Positions 1 through 6,293 of a DNA stretch of 21,529 nucleotides are shown piece by piece. The notes below the pieces were generated by a model. The model ran no database searches. It was not told the DNA's origin and saw nothing but the letters and a program-made list of their open reading frames with translations. This DNA comes from Nanobdellota archaeon (GTDB taxonomy: Archaea; Nanobdellota; Nanobdellia; Pacearchaeales; GW2011-AR1), in assembly GCA_018901625.1 (NCBI GenBank), contig JAHIEM010000074.1, positions 1 through 21,529 of the forward strand, written 5' to 3'. The position numbers and the translations under genes were made by a program. Within the stretch, counting starts at the first letter, position 1. Every line of letters starts with the position of its first letter.

Positions 1-61
1 CTTTTTCTGCATCTAATTCTTGGGCAATCTCTTCAATAATGTTTCTAAGTGTATGTCTCAT
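1..61 (-). CDS. 5' end of an unidentified gene, cut by the left edge
   Basis: An ATG at 61-59 on the minus strand opens a reading frame that stays open to the window edge, giving about 20 residues that begin MRHTLRNIIEEIAQELDAEK. The peptide is charged and helical in look, with no recognisable motif. A TTTAAATG-like element at about 112-121 on the same strand could serve as its TATA box, which would leave a leader of some 25 nt. The product cannot be named from so short a piece, and it could be a chance ORF. Confidence 0.4.
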   Translation of the reverse strand, partial: MRHTLRNIIEEIAQELDAEK

Positions 62-166
62 TATAAAATTCCAGCAGAATCACTCCACACTGGTAAAGTT
101 CTCTAATAATCTGCATTTAAAAACCTTACGGAATCGAATCTCTACCAAAATCAGCCAAAGAATTAA

Positions 167-538
167 CTAATAAAAATCATTTCCCAGATGTTGTTCTTGT
201 TCTAAAAGCGGAGGAGGAAAATCCACTGTGAAGGTATGAGTTCTTTTCCAAAAATCCCGAAACTCTGCAGCATGATGATTAAGCCAGTCTTGTGCTGCAG
301 ATAACTCCCCAACATCCCCGCCTTGCTTCTCAGACAGATACCACCTATGCCTTTCCATTGCCTCTCTTTGTGCATCCATATAGCCCCTATACGCATCATC
401 CCCATGATGATATATGACTTTCTTTCTCCAGTGTTCATAATGAGCTTTATCTCCTGCTCTAATTCTCTCAGCAGCTAAAAAGTAAGCTTCTTGATTATCT
501 GGAAAATCAGAATGAATTTGAGCTGTCTCTCGCTCCAC
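167..538 (-). CDS. Hypothetical protein, 123 aa
   Basis: I do not recognise the family. The frame starts with GTG at 538 (MERETAQIHS...) and no ATG lies between it and the upstream in-frame stop near 589. The protein is soluble and strongly charged, rich in His, Trp, Tyr and Arg (for example HYEHW near residue 34 and RHRWY near 63), with no signal peptide or membrane segment. It lies 117 nt downstream of leuS on the same strand, so it may be read from the LeuRS operon or from a TATA-like TATTTTAA at 612-619. A second open frame of 78 codons overlaps it (202-438), but its Met-rich, low-complexity product looks like a shadow. Confidence 0.5.
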   Translation of the reverse strand: MERETAQIHSDFPDNQEAYFLAAERIRAGDKAHYEHWRKKVIYHHGDDAYRGYMDAQREAMERHRWYLSEKQGGDVGELSAAQDWLNHHAAEFRDFWKRTHTFTVDFPPPLLEQEQHLGNDFY

Positions 539-655
539 AATTAAGTCTAATTTTATGCAGGGTTCTGTCTCTGTTGTCGTTTTAACTCACCGCTTTTCCA
601 AGTTAAACCCCTATTTTAACTCTTTGCAATATACTACCTTATCTCACTATTTCCA

Positions 656-3541
656 CTATTCAAGGTAAATTGCAGGCTTTTCTGGCTTAGCCTTACCAGC
701 TTTATTTTCAGGATCAATCTTGCTCTTATCATTAACAGCAAAAACAAAAATCTCCAGTCCAGTTTTCTTACTAATCACACCTTTATTTTCTTGATACATC
801 TTGAGCTCAGGAGGGATAGTATAGACATACGCCTTCCCAACTTTCTTCTTCTCCCTCTCGCTAATTATCTTAACAATATTCAAGATATCTGAAATCAGCC
901 TATCAACTTTCTTTTCTTCTTCTTCTAATTTCAAGTTAATTTTTTTCTCATCAGCAACAGGCCACTCAGCCAGAGAAATAAAACCCTTTCCCCCAAGTTT
1001 CTCCCACAACTCCTCAGCAATATGCGGGCAGAAAACAGAAATTAATTTTAAGAAAGTTTCAGAATCATTCTTGCTTATCCCTTCTTGTTCAATTACTTCA
1101 AACAAAGCTCTAAGTTTTATCACAGCGAGATTATACTTGAAATTTTCAATATCTTCTGTAACCTCTTTTATAGCCTTGTTTATCTTGCTCTCAACTTTCT
1201 CACTGGATTTATTTGGCTTAAATTCAGAAAAATAATTCACAAGCTTATTAATAAACCTAAGACTTGATTCGATTCCATTCTCATTCCACACACTATCTCT
1301 GTCAGGAGAAGCAAGAGACATCAAGTTAAGTCTTAATGAGTCAGCAGAATATTTCTCAATCATCTCAATAGGGTTCACAACATTTCCTAAAGATTTAGAC
1401 ATCTTATTCCCGTCAGCACCGTGCAACATGCCCTGATTAAATAATTTTGTAAAAGGCTCGCTAAATTTCAAAAATCCCAAATCTCTCAATGCTTTAGTAA
1501 AAAATCTCGCATAAATTAAATGCATGCACGCGTGCTCAGCACCCCCAATATACTGATCAACAGGCATCCAATAATCAATTTTCCTGCTGTTAAAAGGTTT
1601 TTTCTTGTTTTCATTGTCACAATATCTTAAATAATACCAGGAAGAATCAAAAAAAGTATCCATGGTATCTGTCTCTCTCCTTGCTTTCTTTCCGCATTTG
1701 GGGCATTTAGTCTCAAGCCAGGATTTTGCAGTTGCAAGCGGATTTCCCTTTCCGAATTTAACTTTATCAGGCAGCAACACAGGCAAATCTTTTTCAGGAA
1801 CAGGAACAATTCCGCACTTATCACAATAAATAATGGGAATTGGAGTCCCCCAATATCTCTGCCTTGAAACAAGCCAGTCTCTTAATTTAAAATTCACAGT
1901 TTTCCTCCCAAGTTTCTTCTTCTCAAGATAACTAGCTATCCTCTCAATAGCTTCCTCGCTTTTCAAACCAGAAAATTCCCCAGAATTAACAAGCCTCCCG
2001 TAACTCGTATATGCCTCTTCTTTTCCAGAGTATCTAAGAATTCCAACAGAATTGTATTTATGAGTTATTTTTCTAATTGCTTCTGATTCATCAAGCCAAA
2101 TAACCTCATGTTTTCTATTCTCTTCAGCACTAACCTCTCCATGCTTTTGGTCAACCAGCTCCAGCAAGACAGGCTGATCAACTCTATGCCTCCAGACCTT
2201 TTTATTATCTGCGAAAAAATGAGATTCTATCTCTCCTCCAAGATTCCTGACAAACCTAACCTTATAACCAGTCTCTTCCAAAACTTCCCTGACAGCAGCA
2301 TCTCCAGCACTCTCATCCCCATCAATGCCTCCAACAACAGGCGCAATCCATGGAAATTCTTTCCATCTAACCAGCATAAACTTCTTATCGCTCTTTCTCT
2401 GAACAACAGCCGAGATAGTCCTCCTAAACTCTTCTTTCTCGTGCTCCTCGCCATCAACCAGAATAACAACTTCCTTAATAGGAATCTTATACTTCTTAGC
2501 AAACTCAAAATCTCTGGAATCATGAGCAGGAACAGCCATCACCATTCCAGAACCATAATCAGCTAAAACAAAATTCCCTGCATAAACAGGCAATTTCTCC
2601 CCAGTAATTGGATTAACAGCATACGAGCCAGTAAAAACGCCCTCCTTCTCCGTCTCCTCAAGCTCTTTCTCTGAAACAGATTTAAGTTTCTTCAGGAATT
2701 TCTCAACTTCTTTTTTTTGCTTTTCTGTAACTAATTCCATTAATCTTGGGTGCTGAGATGATACAACCATAAATGTAACTCCAAATATAGTATCAGCTCT
2801 TGTTGTAAATATCTTCCATATTTCATTATTAATCAAAAAGTCAATTTCAACACCTTCACTCTTCCCAATCCAATTCTCCTGCATCAGCTTTATCCTCTCT
2901 GGCCACTCAAGTTTAGAAACCCCGAGCAGCTCTTCAGAATATTTAGTTGTCTTGATAAACCACTGCTCTAACTGCTTTATCTCAACATCTGTATCTTCGT
3001 GCCTCCAGCACTTCCCAGAATGAACTTGCTCATTTGCAAGAACAGTATTGCACTTCGCGCAGAAATTAACAGATGATTTCTTTCTCTCAACTAATCCATT
3101 TTCAAAAAACTTCAAAAAGAAATACTGATTCCACCCGTAATATTCTGGTGCGCATGTCTTAACAATCCTGCTCCAATCATAGCTTAATCCCAGAGCTTTC
3201 TGCTGGCTCATAAAATTAGCCATAGATTTTTCAGTATACTTGCCAGGATGCTCGCCGGCTTTTATTGCAGCATTCTCAGCAGGCAATCCAAAAGCATCAT
3301 AACCCATAGGATATAAAACATTAAATCCCTTCATTCTCTTGAATCTAGCATAAATGTCTCCAATAGTATAATTCAAAGCATGCCCCATATGCAACCCAAA
3401 ACCACTTGGATACGGAAACATTTCTAAATTAAAAAACTTTTTCTTTCCAGATTTTTCAGAAACAACAAATGCCTTATTCTTCTCCCATCTCTCCTGCCAC
3501 TTCTTCTCTATTTCAGAAAAGTCAATCTTATCTTCTTCCAT
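656..3541 (-). CDS. leuS: Leucyl-tRNA synthetase, bacterial type, with an inserted Nudix domain
   Basis: Charges tRNA-Leu with leucine in the cytoplasm. With the ATG start (961 aa) I see the class I HMGH signature at 51-54, a zinc knuckle (C161, C164, C178, H181), the CP1 editing domain with TTRADT at 246-251 and AVPAHDSRD at 336-344, a second zinc site (C573, C576, C613, C616), and KMSKS at 713-717. The editing domain follows the zinc knuckle, which is the bacterial rather than the archaeal/eukaryotic order, so the gene was probably acquired from bacteria. About 135 extra residues (roughly 365-506) carry a complete Nudix box and explain the unusual length. A TTG at 3550 would add three residues, but the ATG at 3541 lies just 1 nt after the TAA of the preceding gene, so it is chosen; the two are translationally coupled. 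Expression is probably set by the leucine-rich leader at 4108-4221. Stop is TAG. Confidence 0.95.
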   Translation of the reverse strand: MEEDKIDFSEIEKKWQERWEKNKAFVVSEKSGKKKFFNLEMFPYPSGFGLHMGHALNYTIGDIYARFKRMKGFNVLYPMGYDAFGLPAENAAIKAGEHPGKYTEKSMANFMSQQKALGLSYDWSRIVKTCAPEYYGWNQYFFLKFFENGLVERKKSSVNFCAKCNTVLANEQVHSGKCWRHEDTDVEIKQLEQWFIKTTKYSEELLGVSKLEWPERIKLMQENWIGKSEGVEIDFLINNEIWKIFTTRADTIFGVTFMVVSSQHPRLMELVTEKQKKEVEKFLKKLKSVSEKELEETEKEGVFTGSYAVNPITGEKLPVYAGNFVLADYGSGMVMAVPAHDSRDFEFAKKYKIPIKEVVILVDGEEHEKEEFRRTISAVVQRKSDKKFMLVRWKEFPWIAPVVGGIDGDESAGDAAVREVLEETGYKVRFVRNLGGEIESHFFADNKKVWRHRVDQPVLLELVDQKHGEVSAEENRKHEVIWLDESEAIRKITHKYNSVGILRYSGKEEAYTSYGRLVNSGEFSGLKSEEAIERIASYLEKKKLGRKTVNFKLRDWLVSRQRYWGTPIPIIYCDKCGIVPVPEKDLPVLLPDKVKFGKGNPLATAKSWLETKCPKCGKKARRETDTMDTFFDSSWYYLRYCDNENKKKPFNSRKIDYWMPVDQYIGGAEHACMHLIYARFFTKALRDLGFLKFSEPFTKLFNQGMLHGADGNKMSKSLGNVVNPIEMIEKYSADSLRLNLMSLASPDRDSVWNENGIESSLRFINKLVNYFSEFKPNKSSEKVESKINKAIKEVTEDIENFKYNLAVIKLRALFEVIEQEGISKNDSETFLKLISVFCPHIAEELWEKLGGKGFISLAEWPVADEKKINLKLEEEEKKVDRLISDILNIVKIISEREKKKVGKAYVYTIPPELKMYQENKGVISKKTGLEIFVFAVNDKSKIDPENKAGKAKPEKPAIYLE
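2027..2449 (-). other. Nudix domain inserted inside the LeuRS editing region
   Basis: Residues about 365-506 of LeuRS (ATG numbering) do not belong to the synthetase. They begin near RRTISAVVQRKSDKKFMLV, a typical Nudix first strand pair, and contain a full Nudix box at 404-426: G404, E410, R418-E419, E422-E423 and G425 in the canonical G-x5-E-x7-RE-U-x-EE-x-G-U spacing. Ordinary LeuRS sequence resumes at AYTSYGRLVNSGEFSGLKSE. All metal-binding glutamates are present, so the domain may hydrolyse a nucleoside-diphosphate-linked substrate. What it acts on is unknown; a role in editing or in removing aminoacyl-adenylate or Ap4A-like products is only a guess. Confidence 0.9.
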
Positions 3542-3542
3542 G

Positions 3543-4076
3543 TTATTCAATAATTTGCTCTAATTTAAATGTTATGTCTTCCCCCCGTTTTCTAGCTCTA
3601 TCAAGAACTCTTTCTCTTACATAAGAATCTATTTCAACTATCTCATAGGGAAATCCCCTCATAATTAAATCATAAGCTGCTTTAACTTCCCCAATATGCT
3701 TTCCATGCCCATGCCAAGCTAATCCGTGCCCATTATCTTCCTCAGGTTTTAATAACTGAATTTTTCCATGAATATAGCCTATCTTTCTCCTTTTATCTGG
3801 CTTTATCTTTCCTCTGCAATCATAAATATTAACCCCGTCATAATATTCAGGGTCAGAATATGATTTATGCCCTGCAACATCTTTTTCTCGCATGAATCTT
3901 ACATAAATATCTGGTTTATGCTGCAGGTTTCCAGGTATTTTTCTGAAATAAGAACTTTCATGAAAATAATCAGCCCATGAAAAAGCAATCCCTCTTTCAC
4001 TTAAATGAAAACCCAGGAAACCTCTTTCTATAGAAATCCACTTTCCACAAATAATTGATTGATATCCAAGAGCCAT
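3543..4076 (-). CDS. Hypothetical protein, first full gene of the LeuRS operon, 177 aa
   Basis: I do not recognise the family. The protein is soluble, aromatic and His/Gly-rich in one stretch (GHGLAWHGHGKHIGE, about residues 116-130), and ends in a charged helix. There is no signal peptide or transmembrane segment. The ATG at 4076 has no Shine-Dalgarno sequence. It is the first full-length ORF after the leucine-rich leader ORF, whose stop is 31 nt upstream. Its TAA is 1 nt before the leuS ATG, so it is co-transcribed and coupled with LeuRS. The first codons form one arm of a predicted 10-bp start-sequestering hairpin, so this gene is probably the direct target of the leader control. The position suggests a tRNA- or leucine-related job, but nothing in the sequence proves it. 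Confidence 0.8.
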   Translation of the reverse strand: MALGYQSIICGKWISIERGFLGFHLSERGIAFSWADYFHESSYFRKIPGNLQHKPDIYVRFMREKDVAGHKSYSDPEYYDGVNIYDCRGKIKPDKRRKIGYIHGKIQLLKPEEDNGHGLAWHGHGKHIGEVKAAYDLIMRGFPYEIVEIDSYVRERVLDRARKRGEDITFKLEQIIE

Positions 4077-4180
4077 TTTTTAAAATAAGAATATGTTTAA
4101 TGGCTCTTTACAAGAGAGCCAGGACTTCAGAAACTAGTAGTTTCTGACAGTGCTCAGGAATAAGAAGTATTCCTGACACT
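4068..4180 (-). promoter_or_regulatory. Candidate attenuator: three tandem hairpins with an alternative start-codon-sequestering stem
   Basis: In the minus-strand RNA three hairpins follow each other almost without gaps. Hairpin one is 4180-4149: a 13-bp stem with one bulged base (C4153 on the + strand) and a 5-nt loop. Hairpin two is 4147-4127: 9 bp with a 3-nt loop. Hairpin three is 4121-4101: UGGCUCU/AGAGCCA with a 7-nt loop that holds the leader stop codon. The 3' arm of hairpin three, extended (RNA AAGAGCCAUU, 4108-4099), is also perfectly complementary over 10 nt to AAUGGCUCUU at 4077-4068, which contains the start codon of the 177-aa gene. The two pairings exclude each other. The complementarity is seen directly; the switching function is inferred. 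Confidence 0.65.
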
Positions 4181-4221
4181 AGTACTAATACAAGAACTAA
4201 ACTCATCTGTACTAATCTCAT
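4108..4221 (-). CDS. Leucine-rich leader peptide of the LeuRS operon, 37 aa
   Basis: A short ORF starts with ATG at 4221-4219, exactly where transcription from the TATA box at 4243-4250 should begin, so it should be translated as a leaderless message. The product starts MRLVQMSLVLVLVLV and ends ...SEVLALL, then TAA. Twelve of 37 residues are Leu (positions 3, 8, 10, 12, 14, 19, 20, 28, 29, 34, 36, 37) and seven are Val. All six leucine codons occur: TTA x3, CTT x3, CTA x3, and CTG, CTC and TTG once each, the last three at the 3' end. The stop codon lies in the loop of the third leader hairpin. In bacteria such ORFs sense charged tRNA by ribosome stalling; here it precedes leuS. It could alternatively encode a small hydrophobic protein. 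Confidence 0.7.
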   Translation of the reverse strand: MRLVQMSLVLVLVLVSGILLIPEHCQKLLVSEVLALL

Positions 4222-4242
4222 AAAAATCCCACATATCTCTAG

Positions 4243-4250
4243 TTTAAATA
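4243..4250 (-). promoter_or_regulatory. TATA box of the leader/LeuRS operon
   Basis: TATTTAAA on the minus strand, centred 25.5 nt before the leader ATG at 4221. This is the same spacing as the divergent endA promoter and most others in the window, so transcription should start at or next to the leader start codon. Confidence 0.7.
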
Positions 4251-4261
4251 TCTTACTAAGC

Positions 4262-4269
4262 TTTAAATA
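4262..4269 (+). promoter_or_regulatory. TATA box of endA
   Basis: TTTAAATA centred 25.5 nt before the endA ATG at 4291, which predicts a leaderless mRNA. It lies back to back with the TATA box of the LeuRS operon, 11 nt away. Confidence 0.7.
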
Positions 4270-4290
4270 TCCTGTAAACTTTACTACTAA

Positions 4291-4866
4291 ATGCCAAGAA
4301 AAACCCGTAAGAAACAGGAAAAAGCAAAGAAACCAAAGAAAGAAGCAGGAAAAATAGCTTTAGCTATTTTTACAGGCGAGTCAGTCTACTCTAATAAAAA
4401 AGAAGCATTTACACTCTACGAGCAGTCAAGATTTGGAGAGCCAAAAGAAGGAAAAATAATTTATTCCATGTTCGAAGCACTGTTTTTATCTGAAAAAGGA
4501 AAATTAGAAATAAAAGAGAAAAGCAAAAAAATAACATTTGAAAGACTAATGGAAAAAGCAAAAACACTTGATTCAAGAATTCTAACAAAGTACATTGTTT
4601 TCAAAGACATGAGAAACAGAGGATATGTTGTAAAAACAGCACTTAAATTCGGAGCAGAATTCAGAGTTTATGATAAAGGCAAAACACCAGGGCAGGAACA
4701 TGCAAAATGGATTTTGTATCCTGTCCGCGAATCAGACTTTCTAACATGGCACGATTTTTCAGCCAAGAACAGAGTAGCCCACAGCACAAAAAAGAACCTG
4801 CTGATAGGCATTGTTGATGATGAAAATGATGTTACTTATTACGAGATTTCTTGGGTAAAACCCTAA
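4291..4866 (+). CDS. endA: tRNA-splicing endonuclease EndA
   Basis: Cuts pre-tRNA introns at the bulge-helix-bulge motif to give 5'-hydroxyl and 2',3'-cyclic phosphate ends. The 191-residue protein starts with a Lys/Arg-rich tail (about 1-20), has the N-terminal domain (about 21-95), and the catalytic nuclease domain (about 96-191). The catalytic triad is visible as Tyr127 (FRVYDKG), His137 (GQEHAKW) and Lys168 (RVAHSTKKN), with the family's usual spacing and the C-terminal VTYYEISWVKP strand. This length fits the single-domain homotetrameric (alpha4) archaeal type. The start is supported by the TATA box at 4262-4269. It diverges from the LeuRS operon; the next gene has its own promoter. Confidence 0.95.
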   Translation: MPRKTRKKQEKAKKPKKEAGKIALAIFTGESVYSNKKEAFTLYEQSRFGEPKEGKIIYSMFEALFLSEKGKLEIKEKSKKITFERLMEKAKTLDSRILTKYIVFKDMRNRGYVVKTALKFGAEFRVYDKGKTPGQEHAKWILYPVRESDFLTWHDFSAKNRVAHSTKKNLLIGIVDDENDVTYYEISWVKP

Positions 4867-4870
4867 AGCC

Positions 4871-4928
4871 ACAAAGCAAGAGATAGGTTTTTCAGAGAAT
4901 ATTGCCTAGAATAGGCAACAAAGCAAGA
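4871..4928. repeat. Direct 11-bp repeat flanking a short palindrome
   Basis: ACAAAGCAAGA occurs at 4871-4881 and again at 4918-4928. Next to the second copy is a perfect 7-bp inverted repeat, TTGCCTA (4902-4908) and TAGGCAA (4912-4918), with a 3-nt loop. The stretch lies between endA and the next promoter and could be a 3'-end hairpin of the endA transcript. No coding potential is seen. Confidence 0.5.
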
Positions 4929-4937
4929 ATAACAAAA

Positions 4938-4945
4938 TTTATAAT
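4938..4945 (+). promoter_or_regulatory. TATA box of the winged-helix gene
   Basis: TTTATAAT centred 25.5 nt before the ATG at 4967; predicts a leaderless transcript. Confidence 0.6.
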
Positions 4946-4966
4946 AGCGAGAAAAGATAGATACCC

Positions 4967-5902
4967 ATGGCATTCACAGACAGAACAGGAAACTTATCTG
5001 ATATAAAAACGAGGATAGTAAGCCTCGTCAAAATTCGGGGTCCAATACTGCCGATACATGTCTATCAAGAAACCAAGATAACTCTTCTCCTTGCCTCTGC
5101 TTTTTTGTCAGACCTAGTTTCAGAAAAAACACTGAAAATATCAAACCTGAAAGTTGGCGGCTCCCCGCTTTACTTTTTGCCGGGCCAGGAAAACATGTTA
5201 GAAAACTTCGAAAAACACCTGCCAGGAAAAGAGAGAGAAGCATTCGCGCTTATTAAAGAAAAGAAGATTCTCAAAGATGGTGAACAAGAACCAGCAATCA
5301 GAATAGCATTGAGGAACATAAAAGATTTTGCAATCCCATACACCATCAATTTTCAAGGCTCAAACTCCCTGTTCTGGCAACACCACGCAGTTTCAGAAGA
5401 AGAGGCAAAAAAATTGATTTCAGATATTCTAGAAAAAAACACCCCAAAACCAGAAGAGAAAGTTGAAGAAAAAACAGCAGAGAAGATAATAGAAGTAGAA
5501 GAGAAAGTTGAAGAAAAAACAGCAGAAGCAATAAAACCAGAGAAAAAACCAATAGAGCCAATCTTCACTCAAGAAACAATTCAAGAAACTCCGAAAAGGC
5601 AAAAACAGCCACCATTTCTAGAGCAAGTCAAAAACTCTCTCGCCTCAAAGAATATCGAATTTCTTGGAGTAGAAAAACTGGCTAAAAAAGAAGCGTTCAT
5701 CCGAATAAAACAAGATGGAAAAGAGACACTCCTCCTAGCATTAGATAAAAAAAAAGTAGATGACTCAGACATACTCAAAGCATGGAAAAAATCACAAATC
5801 CTAAACCTCCCCTATCAAATTCTAGCAAAAGGCGAGCCAAGCAAGAAGCTTAAAGAAGCAATAGAATCCCACAAAAGCCTGGAAAAGATAGATAAATTTT
5901 AA
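4967..5902 (+). CDS. Winged-helix-like archaeal protein of unknown function, 311 aa
   Basis: The N-terminal 70 residues look like a winged helix-turn-helix (TRIVSLVKIRGPILPIHVYQ, then a helix with LASAFLSDLVSE and a hairpin ending SPLYFLPGQE). A middle helical region runs to about residue 155. A Glu/Lys/Pro-rich linker (about 156-215) contains a 15-residue tandem duplication built on EEKVEEKTAE. The C-terminal domain (about 216-311) has a beta strand-rich core (AFIRIKQDGKETLLLALD) and an ILKAWKKSQILNLPYQIL segment, which has a faint nuclease-fold look that I cannot confirm. I recall similar proteins in DPANN archaea without an assigned function. The start follows from the TATA box spacing. 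It is the only gene of its transcript, 38 nt before the rps17e ATG. Confidence 0.85.
   Translation: MAFTDRTGNLSDIKTRIVSLVKIRGPILPIHVYQETKITLLLASAFLSDLVSEKTLKISNLKVGGSPLYFLPGQENMLENFEKHLPGKEREAFALIKEKKILKDGEQEPAIRIALRNIKDFAIPYTINFQGSNSLFWQHHAVSEEEAKKLISDILEKNTPKPEEKVEEKTAEKIIEVEEKVEEKTAEAIKPEKKPIEPIFTQETIQETPKRQKQPPFLEQVKNSLASKNIEFLGVEKLAKKEAFIRIKQDGKETLLLALDKKKVDDSDILKAWKKSQILNLPYQILAKGEPSKKLKEAIESHKSLEKIDKF
5453..5527 (+). repeat. In-frame tandem duplication, 45-nt period
   Basis: A stretch of about 29 nt starting GAAGAGAAAGTTGAAG at 5453 recurs at 5498, a 45-nt (15-codon) offset. It encodes two copies of EEKVEEKTAE in the linker of the winged-helix protein. This is a low-complexity linker expansion by slippage or unequal exchange. 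Confidence 0.8.
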
Positions 5903-5910
5903 GCATAAGC

Positions 5911-5918
5911 TTTTTAAA
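5911..5918 (+). promoter_or_regulatory. TATA box of rps17e
   Basis: TTTTTAAA centred 26.5 nt before the ATG at 5941, directly after the stop of the preceding gene. Confidence 0.6.
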
Positions 5919-5940
5919 CCTACTAATAAACATAATAATC

Positions 5941-6150
5941 ATGGGCAGAATAAAATCAGCACTAGTTAAGAGATCAACAAAGAAAATGCTGGCAGAAGAA
6001 AACTCATTTACTGAGAAGTTTGAAGATAATAAGATAGTTCTAGGAAAAACAATGCCCAGCAAAAAAGTGAGAAATAAGATTGCAGGCTACCTAGCCAGAC
6101 TGAAGAGAGTTGAAGCAAGAGAAAGTCTCAAAGCACTAACTGAGAAATAA
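5941..6150 (+). CDS. rps17e: 30S ribosomal protein S17e
   Basis: A small-subunit ribosomal protein found in archaea and eukaryotes but not bacteria. The 69-residue product has the typical pattern: MGRIKSALVKRSTKKML at the start, then FTEKFEDNK and the conserved helix KKVRNKIAGYLARLKR (about residues 41-56). The length fits archaeal S17e. The gene stands alone with its own TATA box and should be leaderless; it is not embedded in a ribosomal operon here. A T-rich run (AAATTTTTG) at 6157-6165 just after the stop may act as terminator. Confidence 0.93.
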   Translation: MGRIKSALVKRSTKKMLAEENSFTEKFEDNKIVLGKTMPSKKVRNKIAGYLARLKRVEARESLKALTEK

Positions 6151-6263
6151 GCATCAAATTTTTGCAATCTGTCTAAAAACTAGACTTCTCTCTACTTGTT
6201 AATTTAACAGGCGATAAATCACGATTTCTATCCCCCGTCTTTCACAGAACAGCTCAAAGTAGG

Positions 6264-6272
6264 TTTTTTAAA
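6264..6272 (+). promoter_or_regulatory. TATA box of tRNA(CAT)
   Basis: TTTTTTAAA centred 26 nt before the first base of the mature tRNA. Transcription would begin at or next to position 1 of the tRNA, leaving little or no 5' leader. Confidence 0.6.
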
Positions 6273-6293
6273 CCCTCTAAAATTGATAGTTTC

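Noticed and set aside
202..438. 78-codon frame overlapping the 123-aa hypothetical gene
   Set aside because: Shorter, Met/Ile/Gly-rich and without a start context; the longer frame has a more natural composition.
2108..2566. 152-codon open frame on the + strand across leuS
   Set aside because: It is the antisense of the inserted Nudix domain of LeuRS; the product is Ser/Leu/Asn-rich with no motif, and no promoter at the usual spacing is seen.
4099..4180. CRISPR array or tandem repeat
   Set aside because: The hairpins differ in sequence from each other and have no constant repeat or spacer length; no CRISPR array is seen anywhere in the window.
4099..4221. T-box riboswitch as explanation for the leuS leader
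   Set aside because: No T-box core motif or antiterminator bulge is visible, T-boxes are not known in archaea, and the Leu-rich ORF with competing stems explains the structure better.
5346..5568. Hydrophobic minus-strand frames opposite the winged-helix protein linker
   Set aside because: They are the complement of a Glu/Lys-rich repeat, which automatically reads as Leu/Phe/Ser-rich; not genes.
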